64,000 nt of DNA from Ursus arctos (GCF_023065955.2 NW_026622874.1:6492001-6556000), one strand, 5' to 3'; counted from the stretch's first letter, positions 10,831 through 21,893 are shown. Numbers and translations: made by a program. Notes: generated by a model from the sequence alone, not told the origin.

Positions 10831-11424
10831 GGGAGGTCATTCTGCTAACAGAGCTGCCTCTGCGGAGTGAGACAGGAAAGGACGGGATCCTCTGTTTTCA
10901 TTGCAAGCTTTTTACTACCACTTGATTTTTTTTTTGACTCTGTATATATACTACTTTGATAACTATAAGGGCCATGGGATCTTTTCAGGGGCTGAGGCTG
11001 ACTACGTGGAGAAGCCTTCTTGGCCTCGCCACCATTAGAACAAGACTCCGGGTCGCTTTGAGCTGCCAGCCCCCGTCTCACTCAGGCCTTTTTCTTCTCA
11101 ACGGCTCAACATTTATTGAGCATGTGCTCTGTGCCAGGCACTTGCAGGCCGGGACTCCAGCGAAAAGCCTCTTTTGAGACAAGATACCCCACTTGTCCCT
11201 CTTGATTGTGAACCAAGCAATGACACAGCCCGATTTTCGGGGGGGGGGGGCGTGACCCTGTGACCCTCCATCTGCCACCAGGCTCCATCCCAAGTGGACG
11301 ACAGAGTAGCGTCTGCAGGAGTGAGGCAGGCACGCAGCATCTTCGCTGGGGAACCAGGCCTCCCTGCTTAGCTGCCTGTCCCCGGTCTTCCGTAGCAAAG
11401 CTGCGGGATGAACCCGGTCACTGT
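10831..11424. other. Unique intergenic DNA with a short L2/MIR-like scrap
   Basis: 'caacatttattgagcatgtg' plus 'ctctgtgccaggcactt' near 11107-11145 is the common 3' tail motif of L2/MIR elements on the opposite strand. The rest is unrecognised. A run of at least ten G lies near 11239. Confidence 0.45.
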
Positions 11425-11640
11425 CAGTGACATTTACTGAGTGCCCCCCTGGGCATCAGACCATTTAATCCTCGCAGCAACCCTACAAGACAGTCTCGCC
11501 ATTATCCCCACTTTATAGATGAGCAAACTAGACCTCTGGGCAGTGCCCGCAATCCACCTGCGGTCACAGGGCTAATAAGTGGCAGAGCCTGTATTTAAAC
11601 TGGGTCTGCAGGTCTCCAGGGCCACGGCTCTTACTCTCAG
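11425..11640 (-). repeat. MIR, antisense, nearly full length
   Basis: 'gacatttactgagtgccccc', 'atttaatcctcgcagcaacc', 'attatccccactttatagat', 'gagcaaactagacctctggg', 'ggtcacagggctaataagtg' and 'gcagagcctgtatttaaact' follow the whole MIR core in reverse orientation. Confidence 0.8.
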
Positions 11641-14404
11641 CGTCGTGGGGCTCATCCTGTAGATGGGCAACGAGCATGTTTTCCATTCTCCTTCTAGGCA
11701 GCATTGGCCCTGCCGATGACCCACACTGACATTAGTCCAACAACCACAATTGTCCAGGTGCATTCTCCCCACGTGTGAAAGTCCACTCAGTGGCACTATC
11801 TGCTGGCCCACGTGTCTTCGGCGTAGCTGCAAGGGCGTCCTCAAAGGCCTTCCCGAAATCAAGACTGCATTGCCACCTGAGAGCCCATCAAGGCTTGCCC
11901 TGGAGAGCACCCCCAGGAGCCCAGCGAGGTCCCCACCCATCCTGCCCCTGCTCCATCTGGGGCCGGTGGGGCTGGCCCTGGTCGGGGAGCTCTTCTGTCC
12001 TCCCGAAACCCAGATCACAAGGGCGCTGTCGCTTGGAAGTGACAAAGAGCAGTACAGAGGAGGTGGAGGGGGACGTGATGGCCGTTGCCAAGTGGCGGAA
12101 GTGAGATTAAGATGAATCTGGACGCAGCTGGCGCTGGGGAGACGTGCTCGCCAGGGCAGCAGCCTGGAGGACGGGTCGGTCCATGGGACCGGGCTCCCCC
12201 CATAGGCCCTCCCTCCCTCCCTCCTCCGGAGCTGCCCTGCACACAGAAGCCTGCAGGCCTCAAGCCAAGACCCCAACCAGGAGGGGAAGGTCCTGGGAGC
12301 GAATGAATCGCATGGGAACTGTGGCACATTCAGAGCTCTTACCACACTGGTTCCTGCTAGAGGGACAGGTGTGGCTCAGCCCCCCACAGCTCTGGTCCTT
12401 CAGCAAAGTGGACACAATGATGCTGGATCTCCCGGTTTGGCAAAGAAGCTGGGACTCTAGATTTCTGATCGAAATCTCCCAGTTTTTTCCATACTGGCAA
12501 TGAATGCAATGGAAAAAACCCAACACACGTGTGGATCTGAGGAAATGAGCCTGTGGTCCACCCTCTGGCTGCACGCCCCGCCCTAAGCCCACGGCTGAAG
12601 TGCTGACACCCGGGAATCCGTCCCTCACCTGGGGGCTTAGGAACCTGGCATGGCAGTCTTCCAAGCCTCCTGGGTCCCACACCCTCCACACACACAGACC
12701 CCGAAGCACCCCGGGGATGTTGCACCCCCCGCTGAGCCCTTGCACCTGACAAGGGGCCAGCTGCCCTTCCAAGCTGGCAAGCAGAGCCTCGGAGGGAGAG
12801 CCAGGGGGCTGGGACGAGGGACCACCTGTGCTCGGTGGATGGAGCCCCAGGAACCCACTATGGAGTATTAGAGCCCCCCAGCTGCCCTGGGACTCTGTCT
12901 CCCCTGAGCAAATACAGCTTGAATTGCCCTCCCCCTCTCACCTTCTCTGATGGGAACCCCCGATCCTGGGCTCAGGAATTCGGACCCCCTGCCTTAGACC
13001 ATGACCGCAGTGGCCACCATTGTTAGTGAGGGTGGCAGCGGGTACAACGGATGCGTTGAAGCAGAAACAGAGGAAGAGAAGCTCAGCTGTAAAGAAGCCC
13101 AGAGAACTCCCATAGCTGTAGTCTGCTGGTCCACTGCCTCCAGGTCAAAGGGACAGCAGTGACCCCCTGCAGCTCCCAGGGGCCTGTGCCCTGCACCAGG
13201 GCGGGACTGGGAGGGAACGTCTCCCAAGAGGAGCAGGTGTCCTTCCCTTCCGCTCCCTTTGCCCATAGTTCTTCTGGGGAGGGGGGGTTGCATCCAAGCA
13301 GCCTCTGAACCTTCCCTGGTGTCACTTGTCTCCAAAGCTCTCCCCTGCTAGGACCCTGGAGGAGTCTGCTGATGTTTAGATGTAAGGGAATATTCCAGAA
13401 CCCCCCCCCCTTGCAGGGGAACACCTCCTTTGAGCACAGTGATCCTCTCCAAATGGGGAGGGCTGTGGTGGGAAAAAGACCCCTCAACATCATCAGCTCC
13501 AGCAGAACGACACTGGGGTGGTTGCTAAGGACTTTAATGGCCTTGGAGGGGAGGAGGTCAAAGCAGGGGCCCCTGCAAGCCTGAGCCGCTCCTGCCCGCA
13601 GCCCCCGCTGTCTGCTGGAGATTTTTAATAGACGCCACCTGGTTCCCAGCCGAGGCAGAACACACTCCCGGGGGCCTATCAATAGAACGCGGCAGAGGGT
13701 GACCAGGCGGCAGATTGAGGGGTGGGCGGAGCGGCTCCTCAGTCGTGCTTTGGGGGGGTTGGTGAGAGATCGCGGCTACAGGAGCCCCCGCCCCCGCTCT
13801 CCACCCCTGGCCTGCCCCTCTGCCCCATCAGGGTCCCCGAGGTCCTGCCCAGGCCCGCCGGGGTGGGCTGCACGGCAGGGGAGAAGGGGGGGGAGAACTC
13901 CCTTCTTGCTGCAGAAGGGCAGGGGGCCTAGGTGGCCTGGCGGGGGGGGGGGCCTGCTTGGCCACTTGCACCCCAGCCCACCTGCAGCCTCTGGAACCTG
14001 GCAGTGGGGGCCAAGCATCTGCAACCCGCCCCTCTCCCCTTGCTCCCCATTTGGGGCTGAGTCCCTCTTCCCCAAACAAAAGCCCTCTCTAAAGCCTGCT
14101 TGCCCTCCACATAGTTCTTCCATGCAGTGTTGCTTTGTGGTCAAACTTCAGAAGTTCCATCCTCAGAAGCTCTCCCCGTGCCCCTCAAACTGGGTTAATC
14201 GGCCCACCACCGTACTCCCAGGAGTCGGGTTTGGAGCGCGCACCTGCTGGGAATTGCCCACCAGGCTGTTGACGCCCCCCCCCCGGCAGGGGTCCTGGCC
14301 CCTTCAGTCCACCGCTGTGTTTCCCCAGCACCTGCCCGCTGCCTGCACTCAGCGGATACCCCGTGAATAACTGTCGTCTTGAAATAAAGGTTTAAAACTT
14401 GCAA
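11641..14404. other. GC-rich unique intergenic DNA
   Basis: About 2.8 kb without a confident repeat. Several open frames (for example 11572-12345 minus, 13083-13682 minus, 13699-14370 plus) are longer than average, but they overlap each other on both strands and lack any domain. This is typical of GC-rich noncoding DNA. The block 13520-13690 contains 'ctttaatggc', 'atttttaatagacgccacctg' and 'ctatcaatag' sites and could be a conserved element, which is untested. Confidence 0.5.
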
Positions 14405-14522
14405 AATTAAAAGATGTGTTGTTTAGAGGTACATGCATTTAGTAAACCTACTAAGAGTGGAAGTACCGCACACTCAAAACATCGGGATGGTGGTCACGCG
14501 CTATTAAAATAACAAGTGTTGG
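14405..14522 (+). mobile_element. L1 fragment, left of a nested SINE
   Basis: Ends 'ctattaaaataacaagtgtt', the L1 segment that normally continues 'ggcaaggatgtggagaaatt'. That continuation is found on the other side of the SINE at 14706, so the two parts are one element. Confidence 0.6.
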
Positions 14523-14705
14523 GGGGCGCCTGGGTGGCTCAGTGGGTAAGCATCTGCCTTCAGGTCGTGTTCCCAGGATCCTGGGATCGAGGGGCTTCCA
14601 GCTCAGCGGGGAGTCTACTCCTACTTCTCCGTCTGCCTGCCGCGCCTCCTGCTTTTGCACGCTCTCTCCCCCTCTCAAATAAATAAAATCTTAAAAAAAA
14701 AAAAA
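14523..14705 (+). mobile_element. SINEC nested in an L1
   Basis: Full head-to-tail SINEC (gggcgcctgggtggctcag ... caaataaataaaatctt plus poly-A). It is flanked by the duplication 'aagtgttgg' (14514-14522 and 14706-14714), whose two copies join the two halves of the L1. Confidence 0.95.
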
Positions 14706-15400
14706 AAGTGTTGGCCCGCATGTGGAGAAATTGGGCCCCTTATGGTGGGTTGTAAAAATGGTGCGGCCACTGCAGAAAACCACACAGCATTTCTTCAAAA
14801 TATTGCACATGGAATTACGTTGTGATCCTGCAATTGCGATTCTGGGTATATACACAATAGAACTGAAAGCAGGGACTCCAACAGGGGTTTGCACACCTAC
14901 GCTCACAGCAGCACGATTCACAATCGCCTAAAGGAAACAACCCACATATCCGTCGGCAGATGAGTGGGTCAGCAAAATGTATGTTGTGTACCTACAGCGG
15001 AATATTATTCGGCTTTAAAAAGGCATGAAATCTGCCACCCGCTGCAACACGGATGAACCTTGAGGACATCATGCCCGGGGGGGGGGGGGAGCCAGTCACA
15101 GAAGGACAAATACTGTCTGAGTCCACTCACATGAGGCACCTAGAGTGGTCGCATTCATAGAGACAGAGAGTAGAACAGTGGTCACCAGGAGCTGGGGAAG
15201 GGAGGAAAGAGGAGTTATGTTTATTTGAACTTCTCTGGCTTCCGTTTGGGGTGAGGAGAAAGTTCTGGAAATGGATGGGGGTGATGGTTGCACGACAGCG
15301 TGAACGTGCTTCATGCCGCCAAACCCTACACGGAAAAATGGTCTAATGGTAAATTTTATGTTATGAACTGTTCATCCTAAAAATAGATATTGCCAGTTAT
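14706..15400 (+). mobile_element. L1 3' end (L1M type), sense
   Basis: Follows the L1 ORF2 end and 3' UTR in order: 'tgtggagaaattgggcccct', 'ctgcaattgcgattctgggt', 'gcagcacgattcacaatcgc', 'cggaatattattcggcttta', 'cagtcacagaaggacaaata', 'gatgggggtgatggttgcac' and 'ggtaaattttatgttatg'. A G-run at 15078 replaces part of the element. Stops and indels make it non-coding. Confidence 0.88.
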
Positions 15401-15450
15401 TTTACCAGCAAAAGATGGTATTTGTACCACGTGTTCAAAAAAAAATCCCA

Positions 15451-15645
15451 AGATGATGTCATAGCAGGGGGAGGGGTGCATAAGGGAAGATGACATCACA
15501 GCAGGGGAGGGGAGGGGTGCATAAAGGAAAATGATGTCACACAGGAGTAGAGAGAGGAGTGCATAAAGATGACGTCACAGCAGGGGGAGCAGAAGGGGTG
15601 CATAAAGGAAGATGACGTCACAGCAGGGGGAGGGGTGCATAAAGG
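15451..15645 (+). repeat. Minisatellite with five CRE-like octamers
   Basis: Five tandem units of about 37-43 bp, each reading roughly agatgaCgTCA-cagcagggggaggggtgcataaaggaa. Each carries a cAMP-response-element-like octamer: TGATGTCA 15454-15461, TGACATCA 15491-15498, TGATGTCA 15532-15539, and the perfect palindromic CRE TGACGTCA at 15570-15577 and 15613-15620. Each unit also ends in 'gtgcataa', an A/T-rich TATA-like core. The repeat lies just after an old L1. CREB/ATF binding is an inference from the exact consensus match. Confidence 0.9.
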
Positions 15646-15990
15646 ACACAACTGCGCCACGGGAAGCACCGGGGTTCATTCTATTAGACTTGTCTAGTTC
15701 ACTGCCTGATCCACCCACACCTGCCTCCCCCACAGCCTCATATGTACGCCATGTATCTTGTTTCATTGATTCTAAGACGCTCATTTTTAAAGTTTAATCT
15801 CTCTGAAATCCGGATGCAACTCACAGCTGCTCAGAACAAAATAGTCCTGTGGCATAATTTCCGTGGTAGGCGCTATCTTTCCTCACGGCCCAGAAAATAA
15901 TGATGCTTCTGGCAATCGAGGTGCCTCCGAGGAGAGGAAACCCAGGGTATGTATTTGTAAGGAAAAGTATTTCCTAAGAAGTGTTTACGT
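15646..15990. other. Unique intergenic DNA
   Basis: About 345 bases between the minisatellite and the next L1 fragment. Nothing recognised. Confidence 0.5.
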
Positions 15991-16345
15991 AACCGCTTTA
16001 TTGAGCTATGAGTCACACACAGCACGATTCACCCGTGGAAGGTGTGCAGTCACGTGGCTTTTAATATGTTCACAGAGCCGTGCAAGCACAGCTGATGTTA
16101 GAACGTTCTCGTCACACCCACCAGAAGCCCCGCATGCTCCAGCCGTCACTGCCCATGCCTCTCGACCCCCTCAGCACCAGGCAGCCACTAACCCACTCTC
16201 TGTCGCCACACACCCACCTGTTCCAGACGTCTCACATCCATGGAGTCGGACAGCAGACGGTCTTTCGGGACTGGCTTCTGTCACTTAGCCTCTTTTCAAG
16301 GTTGCCCTGTGCGGTAGCATTTTACTTCCTTTCCAAAGGGGCCCA
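15991..16345 (-). mobile_element. L1 3' UTR fragment, antisense
   Basis: 'aaccgctttattgagctatg', 'gtggcttttaatatgttcac', 'agagccgtgcaagcacagct', 'ttagaacgttctcgtcac', 'actggcttctgtcacttagc' and 'cttttcaaggttg' follow the reverse complement of the L1M 3' end. CpG content is higher than usual for such an old copy. Confidence 0.7.
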
Positions 16346-16399
16346 TCCACTCCTCAGCTCCCTGGAATCTGGCTGCTGAACCCGACACTTCATTGAAAT

Positions 16400-16925
16400 G
16401 ACCCGTGTTGGTCCCAAGCCGTCGCCCCCTTGGACAGTCTAGGGGCCATTCCTCAAGCTTCCCTTCGAGCGCGTTCGGCATGAGGCCTGGGCGAGCGTGG
16501 ACTCCCTGGCAGCTCTCGCGGGGGTCACTCATCTCTTTCTCCCTGAAATGCTCCTCCCTTAAATTCCACACTTCACCCCCCAGTGCCATTCGCCTGCCCT
16601 GGCCTCCCAGGCCGGCTCCGTGCCTTCCCCTTCTCCTCCTCCCTCGGACGGCGGGAATTCTGCAAGGCCGCCGTGGGCCGCGTCCCCTCCCCGGGTCTTC
16701 CCCCTCACCTCCAGCAGCCCGGCGACAGCAGGAGCAGCGTGAACCTTCAGCTCCGACCTGCTTCCAGCTGTCTGCGTGGACGCGTCCCCCACGGGGTGGA
16801 ATCTCTCCCCTGCGTGACCCAGGCCGCGCAGCTCCCACCACGCCACTTAAACGCCGCCTGGTGCGTCCTCATTCAGCGAAAGCTGGTGCGCGTCCGCTAT
16901 AGCTGTCGAAGGGCCAAGGGCACGT
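16400..16925. other. Orphan CpG-rich tract
   Basis: About 525 bases of GC-rich DNA with frequent CpG (e.g. 'gagcgcgttcggc', 'ctcggacggcggg', 'gccgccgtgggccgcgtc', 'tggtgcgcgtccgctatagc'). It is not part of a recognised repeat. Open frames exist on both strands (16405-16902 plus, 16296-16841 minus) without a domain. It may be a CpG island of a noncoding transcript or an enhancer. The sequence alone cannot decide. Confidence 0.4.
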
Positions 16926-18464
16926 GAAGAGAAGAAAACGAAGGCCTTTCTTTCTCCCAGGAGCTTCCATTCCGGGGAGAGAGAGAGATGGTAAACGCTG
17001 AACTTTGCAATAGGGCAAGTGGCGATGCGCTCCTGAAAACAGCAGGCTGAGAGCAGGAAAGCTCCCTTGGCCTCTGACCTCCCATTGGATTAGACAGAGA
17101 GCAGAGATGAGAAGGGGAGAGGGGCAGGGGTGTGCTGGTAAATATTTATCAACCAGCTCACCGGGGAGAAACATCCAGATCTGTGGCTTTTACCCGCTTC
17201 CGTGGAGTAAATACTCCGCCTGGAGAGATTTCAGATGACCAACTCGACATTGGGGTTGGAGACATGAGGGAGATCGGCCCTCATGAGCCAATGGGAGTGA
17301 GTCCCAACACACCAGCGGAGAGGGGAGAGGGGTCTGGGACTGTCGTCCCGCTTCCTCTCTCCCAGCAGGACCGCAGTTCTAGGCAACAGTGCGGCTCAGA
17401 CCACTAGGGCTCTAAGGAGCTGCTATCTACCGTTTCCTCCTCCCACCTCCTCAGGCCCAGGCTTGGGAATAGCTTGGGAATCGCTTCTCAGGAACGCTGC
17501 CCCTGGGGGCCTCACTCTCCCTAGTCAGGTCCTTTCCCTGCTCGGGCTCTTCATTAGCGCCCCTCAAGATTCCCGTGCAATGCACCCATTTCCCGTGGGG
17601 CCCGGACTCACCCAGGAGGGTTGCCTTTTCGCCAGAGCGACAGAGACAGCCTCGCTGATGCAGTCACACTGAGCATGAGTGACAAGGGATGTGTGTGCTG
17701 CTCTCGCCGGCCCTCCCGAGGTTCACCACCCCCAAGCCTGGCAACCCTGGCTCTCCCGCACGCTCCCCTGCAGGGCGAACCCCGGCTCTCTCTCACCTGC
17801 TGAGCTCGCCAGCATCATGACTGTCGCTTTTCCTCCGCTCTCTGAGAAGAAGTCCCCGTTCCTGTGAATTTCACAAATGCTCTTTGGGTCCCATTTGAAT
17901 CTTCTGCGGGGCCCCTGCCAGAGAGCCGGGGCTGGCGGGAGCTGGTACAAAGTCCTCCTCCAGAAATCACAGTCGTCAAGGAAAACACCACCGTCCGCTT
18001 ACACAAATCGCTGGATTTGGGAGCAGAGTGGATCATTTACATACATTTAGAAGATGAATTCAAAAGCCAGTAAATGCAAGCCAGGGAAGTAGAAATCAGT
18101 GTAATTCACTGCCATTGTACTGAACTCCATGTAAAGGCCAGATCGGTGAGATCGTATTCTGAACTTGCTCCTTGCAGAGCACATACCACCAGGGGTCACA
18201 CGACCTGGTGGGCCAGGGTCTGAGCGGATTCCACGCCTGCTGTGGTCCTGCCACCCTCTCCCCGGCTGGCCGGTAAGCCCTCTGTGCCAAGACAGGCTGG
18301 CTGCATGAGGCCTGTGGTGTCCACACTCACACCACCAGCCTCACGGGCTCCTTGCCTCCTGTCAACCAGCCCATCTGCAGAGGAAAAGGCAGCATGGAAG
18401 AGAAAATGGGTTCTATTTTCAGAAGAGATTAGGATTAGGGTTGCAATTTACCTTGAGGTTGGTA
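16926..18464. other. Unique intergenic DNA
   Basis: About 1.5 kb with no confident repeat and no supported gene. Confidence 0.5.
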
Positions 18465-18795
18465 ACGGTTAATCTTACGTGTCATCCCGGCTGGACCAGA
18501 GTGCCCAGGTATGTGGTCAAACATTCTGCTGAATGTTTCTGTGAATGTTTTTGGATGGCATTAACATTTAAATCAGTGACGTTGAGTAAAAGCAGACGGT
18601 CCTCCATCCTGTGGGTGGGCCTCGTCCAATCAGTTGAAGGCCTGAACAGAACAAAAGACTGACCTCCCCTAAGCAGGATGCAATTCTGCAGCAGGCAGCC
18701 TTTGGATGGGACCTGCAGTATCAGCTCCTAGAAATACCTCCTTGGCTTGCAGCTTTGAACTACAGGATTTTTCTGTAAAATCACCAGATTTAGCA
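18465..18795 (+). mobile_element. ERVL/MaLR-type LTR, sense, partial
   Basis: 'ggttaatcttacgtgtcatc', 'gtgcccaggtatgtggtcaa', 'ttaacatttaaatcagtgac', 'tgtgggtgggcctcgtccaa', 'tcagttgaaggcctgaacag' and 'aaaagactgacctccccta' follow a well-known mammalian ERVL/MaLR LTR. The 3' end is eroded and no internal retroviral region is present. Confidence 0.6.
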
Positions 18796-18909
18796 GTGAG
18801 CTCTTGCTTCTTCTTGGAAATATCACCCAACTGCTGAGGACAAGATCTGCCAACCCAATGTCCATTCCCCCTTCTTTTAGTAACAAAATCCAGAATTTAC
18901 CTTGCGTTT

Positions 18910-19099
18910 CCTTTTTTTTTTATGATTTTATTTATTTATTTGAGAGAGAGAGAGAGAGTGCGCACAGGCAGGGGGAGCGGGAGAGGGAGCAGACTCCCCA
19001 CCGAGCAGGGAGCCCAATGCAGGGCTTGATCCCAGGACCCCGGGATGATAACCTGAGCCGAAGGCAGACGCTCAACTGACTGAGCCACCCAGGCGCCCC
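18910..19099 (-). mobile_element. SINEC, antisense
   Basis: Complete element: T-run, 'atgattttatttatttattt', a GA repeat, 'gcagactccccaccgagcag', 'gcagggcttgatcccaggac', ending 'gagccacccaggcgcccc'. Confidence 0.95.
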
Positions 19100-19374
19100 T
19101 AGAGATTACTTAAGCCACTTCTGTTGACTTGTGAGATGAAGACATTCTTGTAACACAAGTGACTGCTTTCAAGTCTGTCTGTACCTTAACTCTGGTTTTG
19201 TTTTTAACATGAGCTTTAAGTCAGAGACTCCACTGGTACTTTATATACCAATACCTTATGCTTGTTTTGTCTTTTTAACATTTCACATTGCAATTAGCTC
19301 CTATGCTCTACATGTGAAATCAGGGGCAGTGGGGGATGTCCGAGGTGGTAAGTCAAACCGAACGGGTAAACACC

Positions 19375-19548
19375 AGCAGCCAGGCACCTGGGGATGGGTA
19401 ACTGGGGGATGGGCATTAAGGAGGGCACGTGATGGAATGAGCACTGGGTGTTATAGGAGACTGATGAATCGCTGACCTCTGCCTCTGAAACTAGTAACAC
19501 ACTATGTTAATTAACTGAATATAAATTTTAAAAAATAACCAAAAGGTA
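19375..19548 (+). mobile_element. Carnivoran L1 3' end, sense
   Basis: 'atgggcattaaggagggcac', 'gtgatggaatgagcactggg', 'tgttataggagactgatgaa', 'tctgcctctgaaactagtaa', 'cacactatgttaattaactg' and an A-rich tail. This is the 3' terminal segment shared by carnivoran L1 elements. Confidence 0.7.
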
Positions 19549-20253
19549 ATTCACAGAAGAAGAGGTGTGCTATAGGTCATTTAGGAAGGCTTTCAAATAC
19601 AAGACCAAAGAATGTATCGTGTAGGGTACTATTTGGTGAAACTGCAGGGAAAATGGAGGAGTGATGAGCGCGAGACCCGCTGGGGCAGAAAGGACGGAGA
19701 GAAGGTCAGGAGGCGTGGTTTGGGGATTACACCAAAGCAAGGCAGAGGGCAGCAGGTGTTCGCCAGCTCTGCCCACAGACTTGTTGTCCCCGGGGGGCAA
19801 TGGTGGTGTCGCTGCTTGTTATGTTTCGTGTATATTTTCCTTTTGACGTATGCACAGAGTGACACAGGACGGAAATCTGCCTACGCCCGGAAGAACTCTT
19901 TCAATAAGTTTTCAGTGAAAAAGCCTAAGCAATAAGAAGAATATGAAGGAGAGCGGAGGGGAGTGTGGGGTTTTGCAGGGCGGTGAACATGGGGTGCTGG
20001 GGGGGCCAGGGAGGGCCTGGGGAAGTGGGAAGGGGCCACGGGAGGTACAGCTGGGAACTACACGTCCACAATGCCCTCCAAGAGACCCGAGTACTGGGTG
20101 CAGTGACTCTTCCATCATTCACTCCTTATTCTCGTGTTTCTTCGGAGGTGACCCAGCTTGGGTCAGACTGGGGGGACGAGGACAATGCAGGGTCGCTGTG
20201 AGCAAGCGGCTTGTGTTAGTACTGATTAGTTTATATCTGCCTCTTTGCAAAAA
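19549..20253. other. Unique intergenic DNA
   Basis: No repeat or supported gene in about 700 bases. It ends at the GGAA microsatellite. Confidence 0.5.
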
Positions 20254-20307
20254 AGGAAGGAAGGAAGGAAGGAAGGAAGGAAGGAAGGAAGGAAGGAAGG
20301 GAGGAAG
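20254..20307 (+). repeat. (GGAA)n microsatellite
   Basis: About eleven uninterrupted GGAA units followed by 'gaggaaga'. GGAA is the ETS-family core. Tandem arrays of it are known binding platforms for ETS proteins in human, but nothing here shows activity. Confidence 0.95.
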
Positions 20308-20548
20308 AAAAAGTACCCGCGGTAAGGCAAGTGCTTTAATTTCCCCGAATCTCATTTTCCTCATCTGACAGTTGGGCCCCTGACACCCAGTGTCGGGCGG
20401 GGGGGGGGCAGGCGACCAGATGAGAACACCCCAGAAGCGCCTCACAGCGCCTGGGGCCATCTACAACTCCAGGGCCACCCATCCTCTCCCCCCTTAGGTG
20501 TTTCCTTAAGGGAATCACAAGATCATAGAACTAGAAGTGCCCTGAGAG

Positions 20549-20742
20549 GGGCGCCTGGGTGGCATAGCGGTTAAGCGTCTGCCTTCGGCTCAGGGCATGA
20601 TCCCGGCGTTACCGGATCAAGCCCCACATCAGGCTCTTCCGCTATGAGCCTGCTTCTTCCTCTCCCACTCCCCCTGCTGTGTTCCCTCTCTCGCTGGCTG
20701 TCTCTCTCTGTCGAATAAATAAATAAAATCTTTAAAAAAAAA
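20549..20742 (+). mobile_element. SINEC, bear-type subfamily, sense, with perfect 16-bp duplication
   Basis: Head 'gggcgcctgggtggcatagc', 'ggttaagcgtctgccttcgg', the bear-type body ('ccgctatgagcctgcttctt', 'ctctcgctggctgtc') and tail AATAAATAAATAAAATC plus poly-A. An exact target-site duplication agaagtgccctgagag sits at 20533-20548 and 20743-20758, which indicates a recent insertion. Confidence 0.97.
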
Positions 20743-20758
20743 AGAAGTGCCCTGAGAG

Positions 20759-21710
20759 CAATCGTCCCCTGTAAGCACAAGCTGTTACTGCTGTCTTTAT
20801 ACTTGAAAGTGCCTTATGGACATGAAGTTACTTGACAAAGGAGATGTAATAACTGCTTGTCCAGGAACGGCAAGTATGTGATACCTTTCCCAAAACTCTG
20901 AGGGCTGGGGGAAAGGGAGGTGCGCAGGGGGGCACTTTTAGCCCCTGTCCCTTAAAGGTGCTGGCTGGGAGAGGGAGGGATGGCGCGAGGCTTTCCACAC
21001 CCAGCAGAAAGGCCGGACCGGTGGCTCCGGTGGGAAACGGTAGGCTGGACTCCTCAGTGAGTGCTCCGGGCAGCCCTGCCTGCCAAGCTGGGCATCAGTG
21101 CCGTATATGCCAGCTAGGACTGCTCTGGTGAGCTGAGCCTCGGGCCAGGTCTCCGGGAGCTGCTCTGTCCCGTGCAGAAACAGAACAGAACCGGGACGGG
21201 GTCCTCTCTGATCCAGCAGTGAAATCTCCTGGGAAAACAGCCCAGCTGACTGCCCCGTGTTGACTGCCCCACTGACTGGTCGCAGCAGCTGCAGCTCCCT
21301 GGACAGACACAAGCTTACCCACCCCCAGTCCTTAACCACCCTCTCTGCTCCCAGCCAGGCTGTGCTCCAGAGAAGTGCCCCACCTCAGCGAGGGCTTCCC
21401 CCCCTCCCCCGGGGTCAAGTGCATTTTCACCTGATTTTCACGCGCCTGGCACCCTTCTGCACGGCTCGGAGAGTCACTTCAATTTCTTCGCCACCCACCC
21501 TCCGATCTTGCCCGTCCTCCTCTCCCAGGAAAAGTGTGCTTTTGTCTCCATGTGCCTGACCGCTGCCTCTGTGATTCGGGAGCACAAATTCCAAGCGTCA
21601 CCCCAGTGGGCCCGAGGGCGTGTGCAGCCTTGTTTGAACATGTCACTGTATCTGGCTCACTCACTCCCCAGCCACCTACACTTACCTGCTTTTTAAAAAT
21701 GCGCTTAAAG
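20759..21710. other. Unique intergenic DNA
   Basis: About 950 bases. A 133-codon minus-strand frame (20938-21339) and others overlap it without any domain. No repeat recognised. Confidence 0.5.
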
Positions 21711-21893
21711 GGATGCTTGGGTGGCTCAGTGTGTTAAATGTCTGCCTTCGGCTCAGGTCATGATCCCAGGGTCCTGGGGTCGAGTCCCACGTTGGGCTCC
21801 CCCTCATCAGGGAGTCTGCTTCTCCTTCTGTCCCCGACCCCATGCTCTCTTCCCCTCTCCTGCTCTCTTGAAAAAATAAATAAAAAATAATTG
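21711..21893 (+). mobile_element. SINEC, sense
   Basis: 'ggatgcttgggtggctcagt' head, 'aggtcatgatcccagggtcc' body, AAATAAATAAAAAATAA tail. A degraded duplication (gcgcttaaa / gcacttaaa) flanks it. Confidence 0.93.

Noticed and set aside
11572..12345. 257-codon minus-strand frame
   Set aside because: Starts in a MIR repeat and continues in GC-rich DNA without a domain; competing frames cover the same bases.
13699..14370. 223-codon plus-strand frame
   Set aside because: Composition reflects C/G homopolymers. No recognisable domain and no exon-like boundaries with coding neighbours.
14706..15400. L1 open frames as a gene
   Set aside because: Only the degraded 3' end of ORF2 and the 3' UTR remain, with stops and indels.
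15451..15645. Regular repeats as a CRISPR array
   Set aside because: Units are contiguous without unique spacers and the DNA is clearly mammalian.
20549..20742. tRNA-like heads of SINEC copies as tRNA genes
   Set aside because: The heads derive from tRNA-Lys but lack an intact cloverleaf and continue into the SINE body and A tail. They are not functional tRNA genes.
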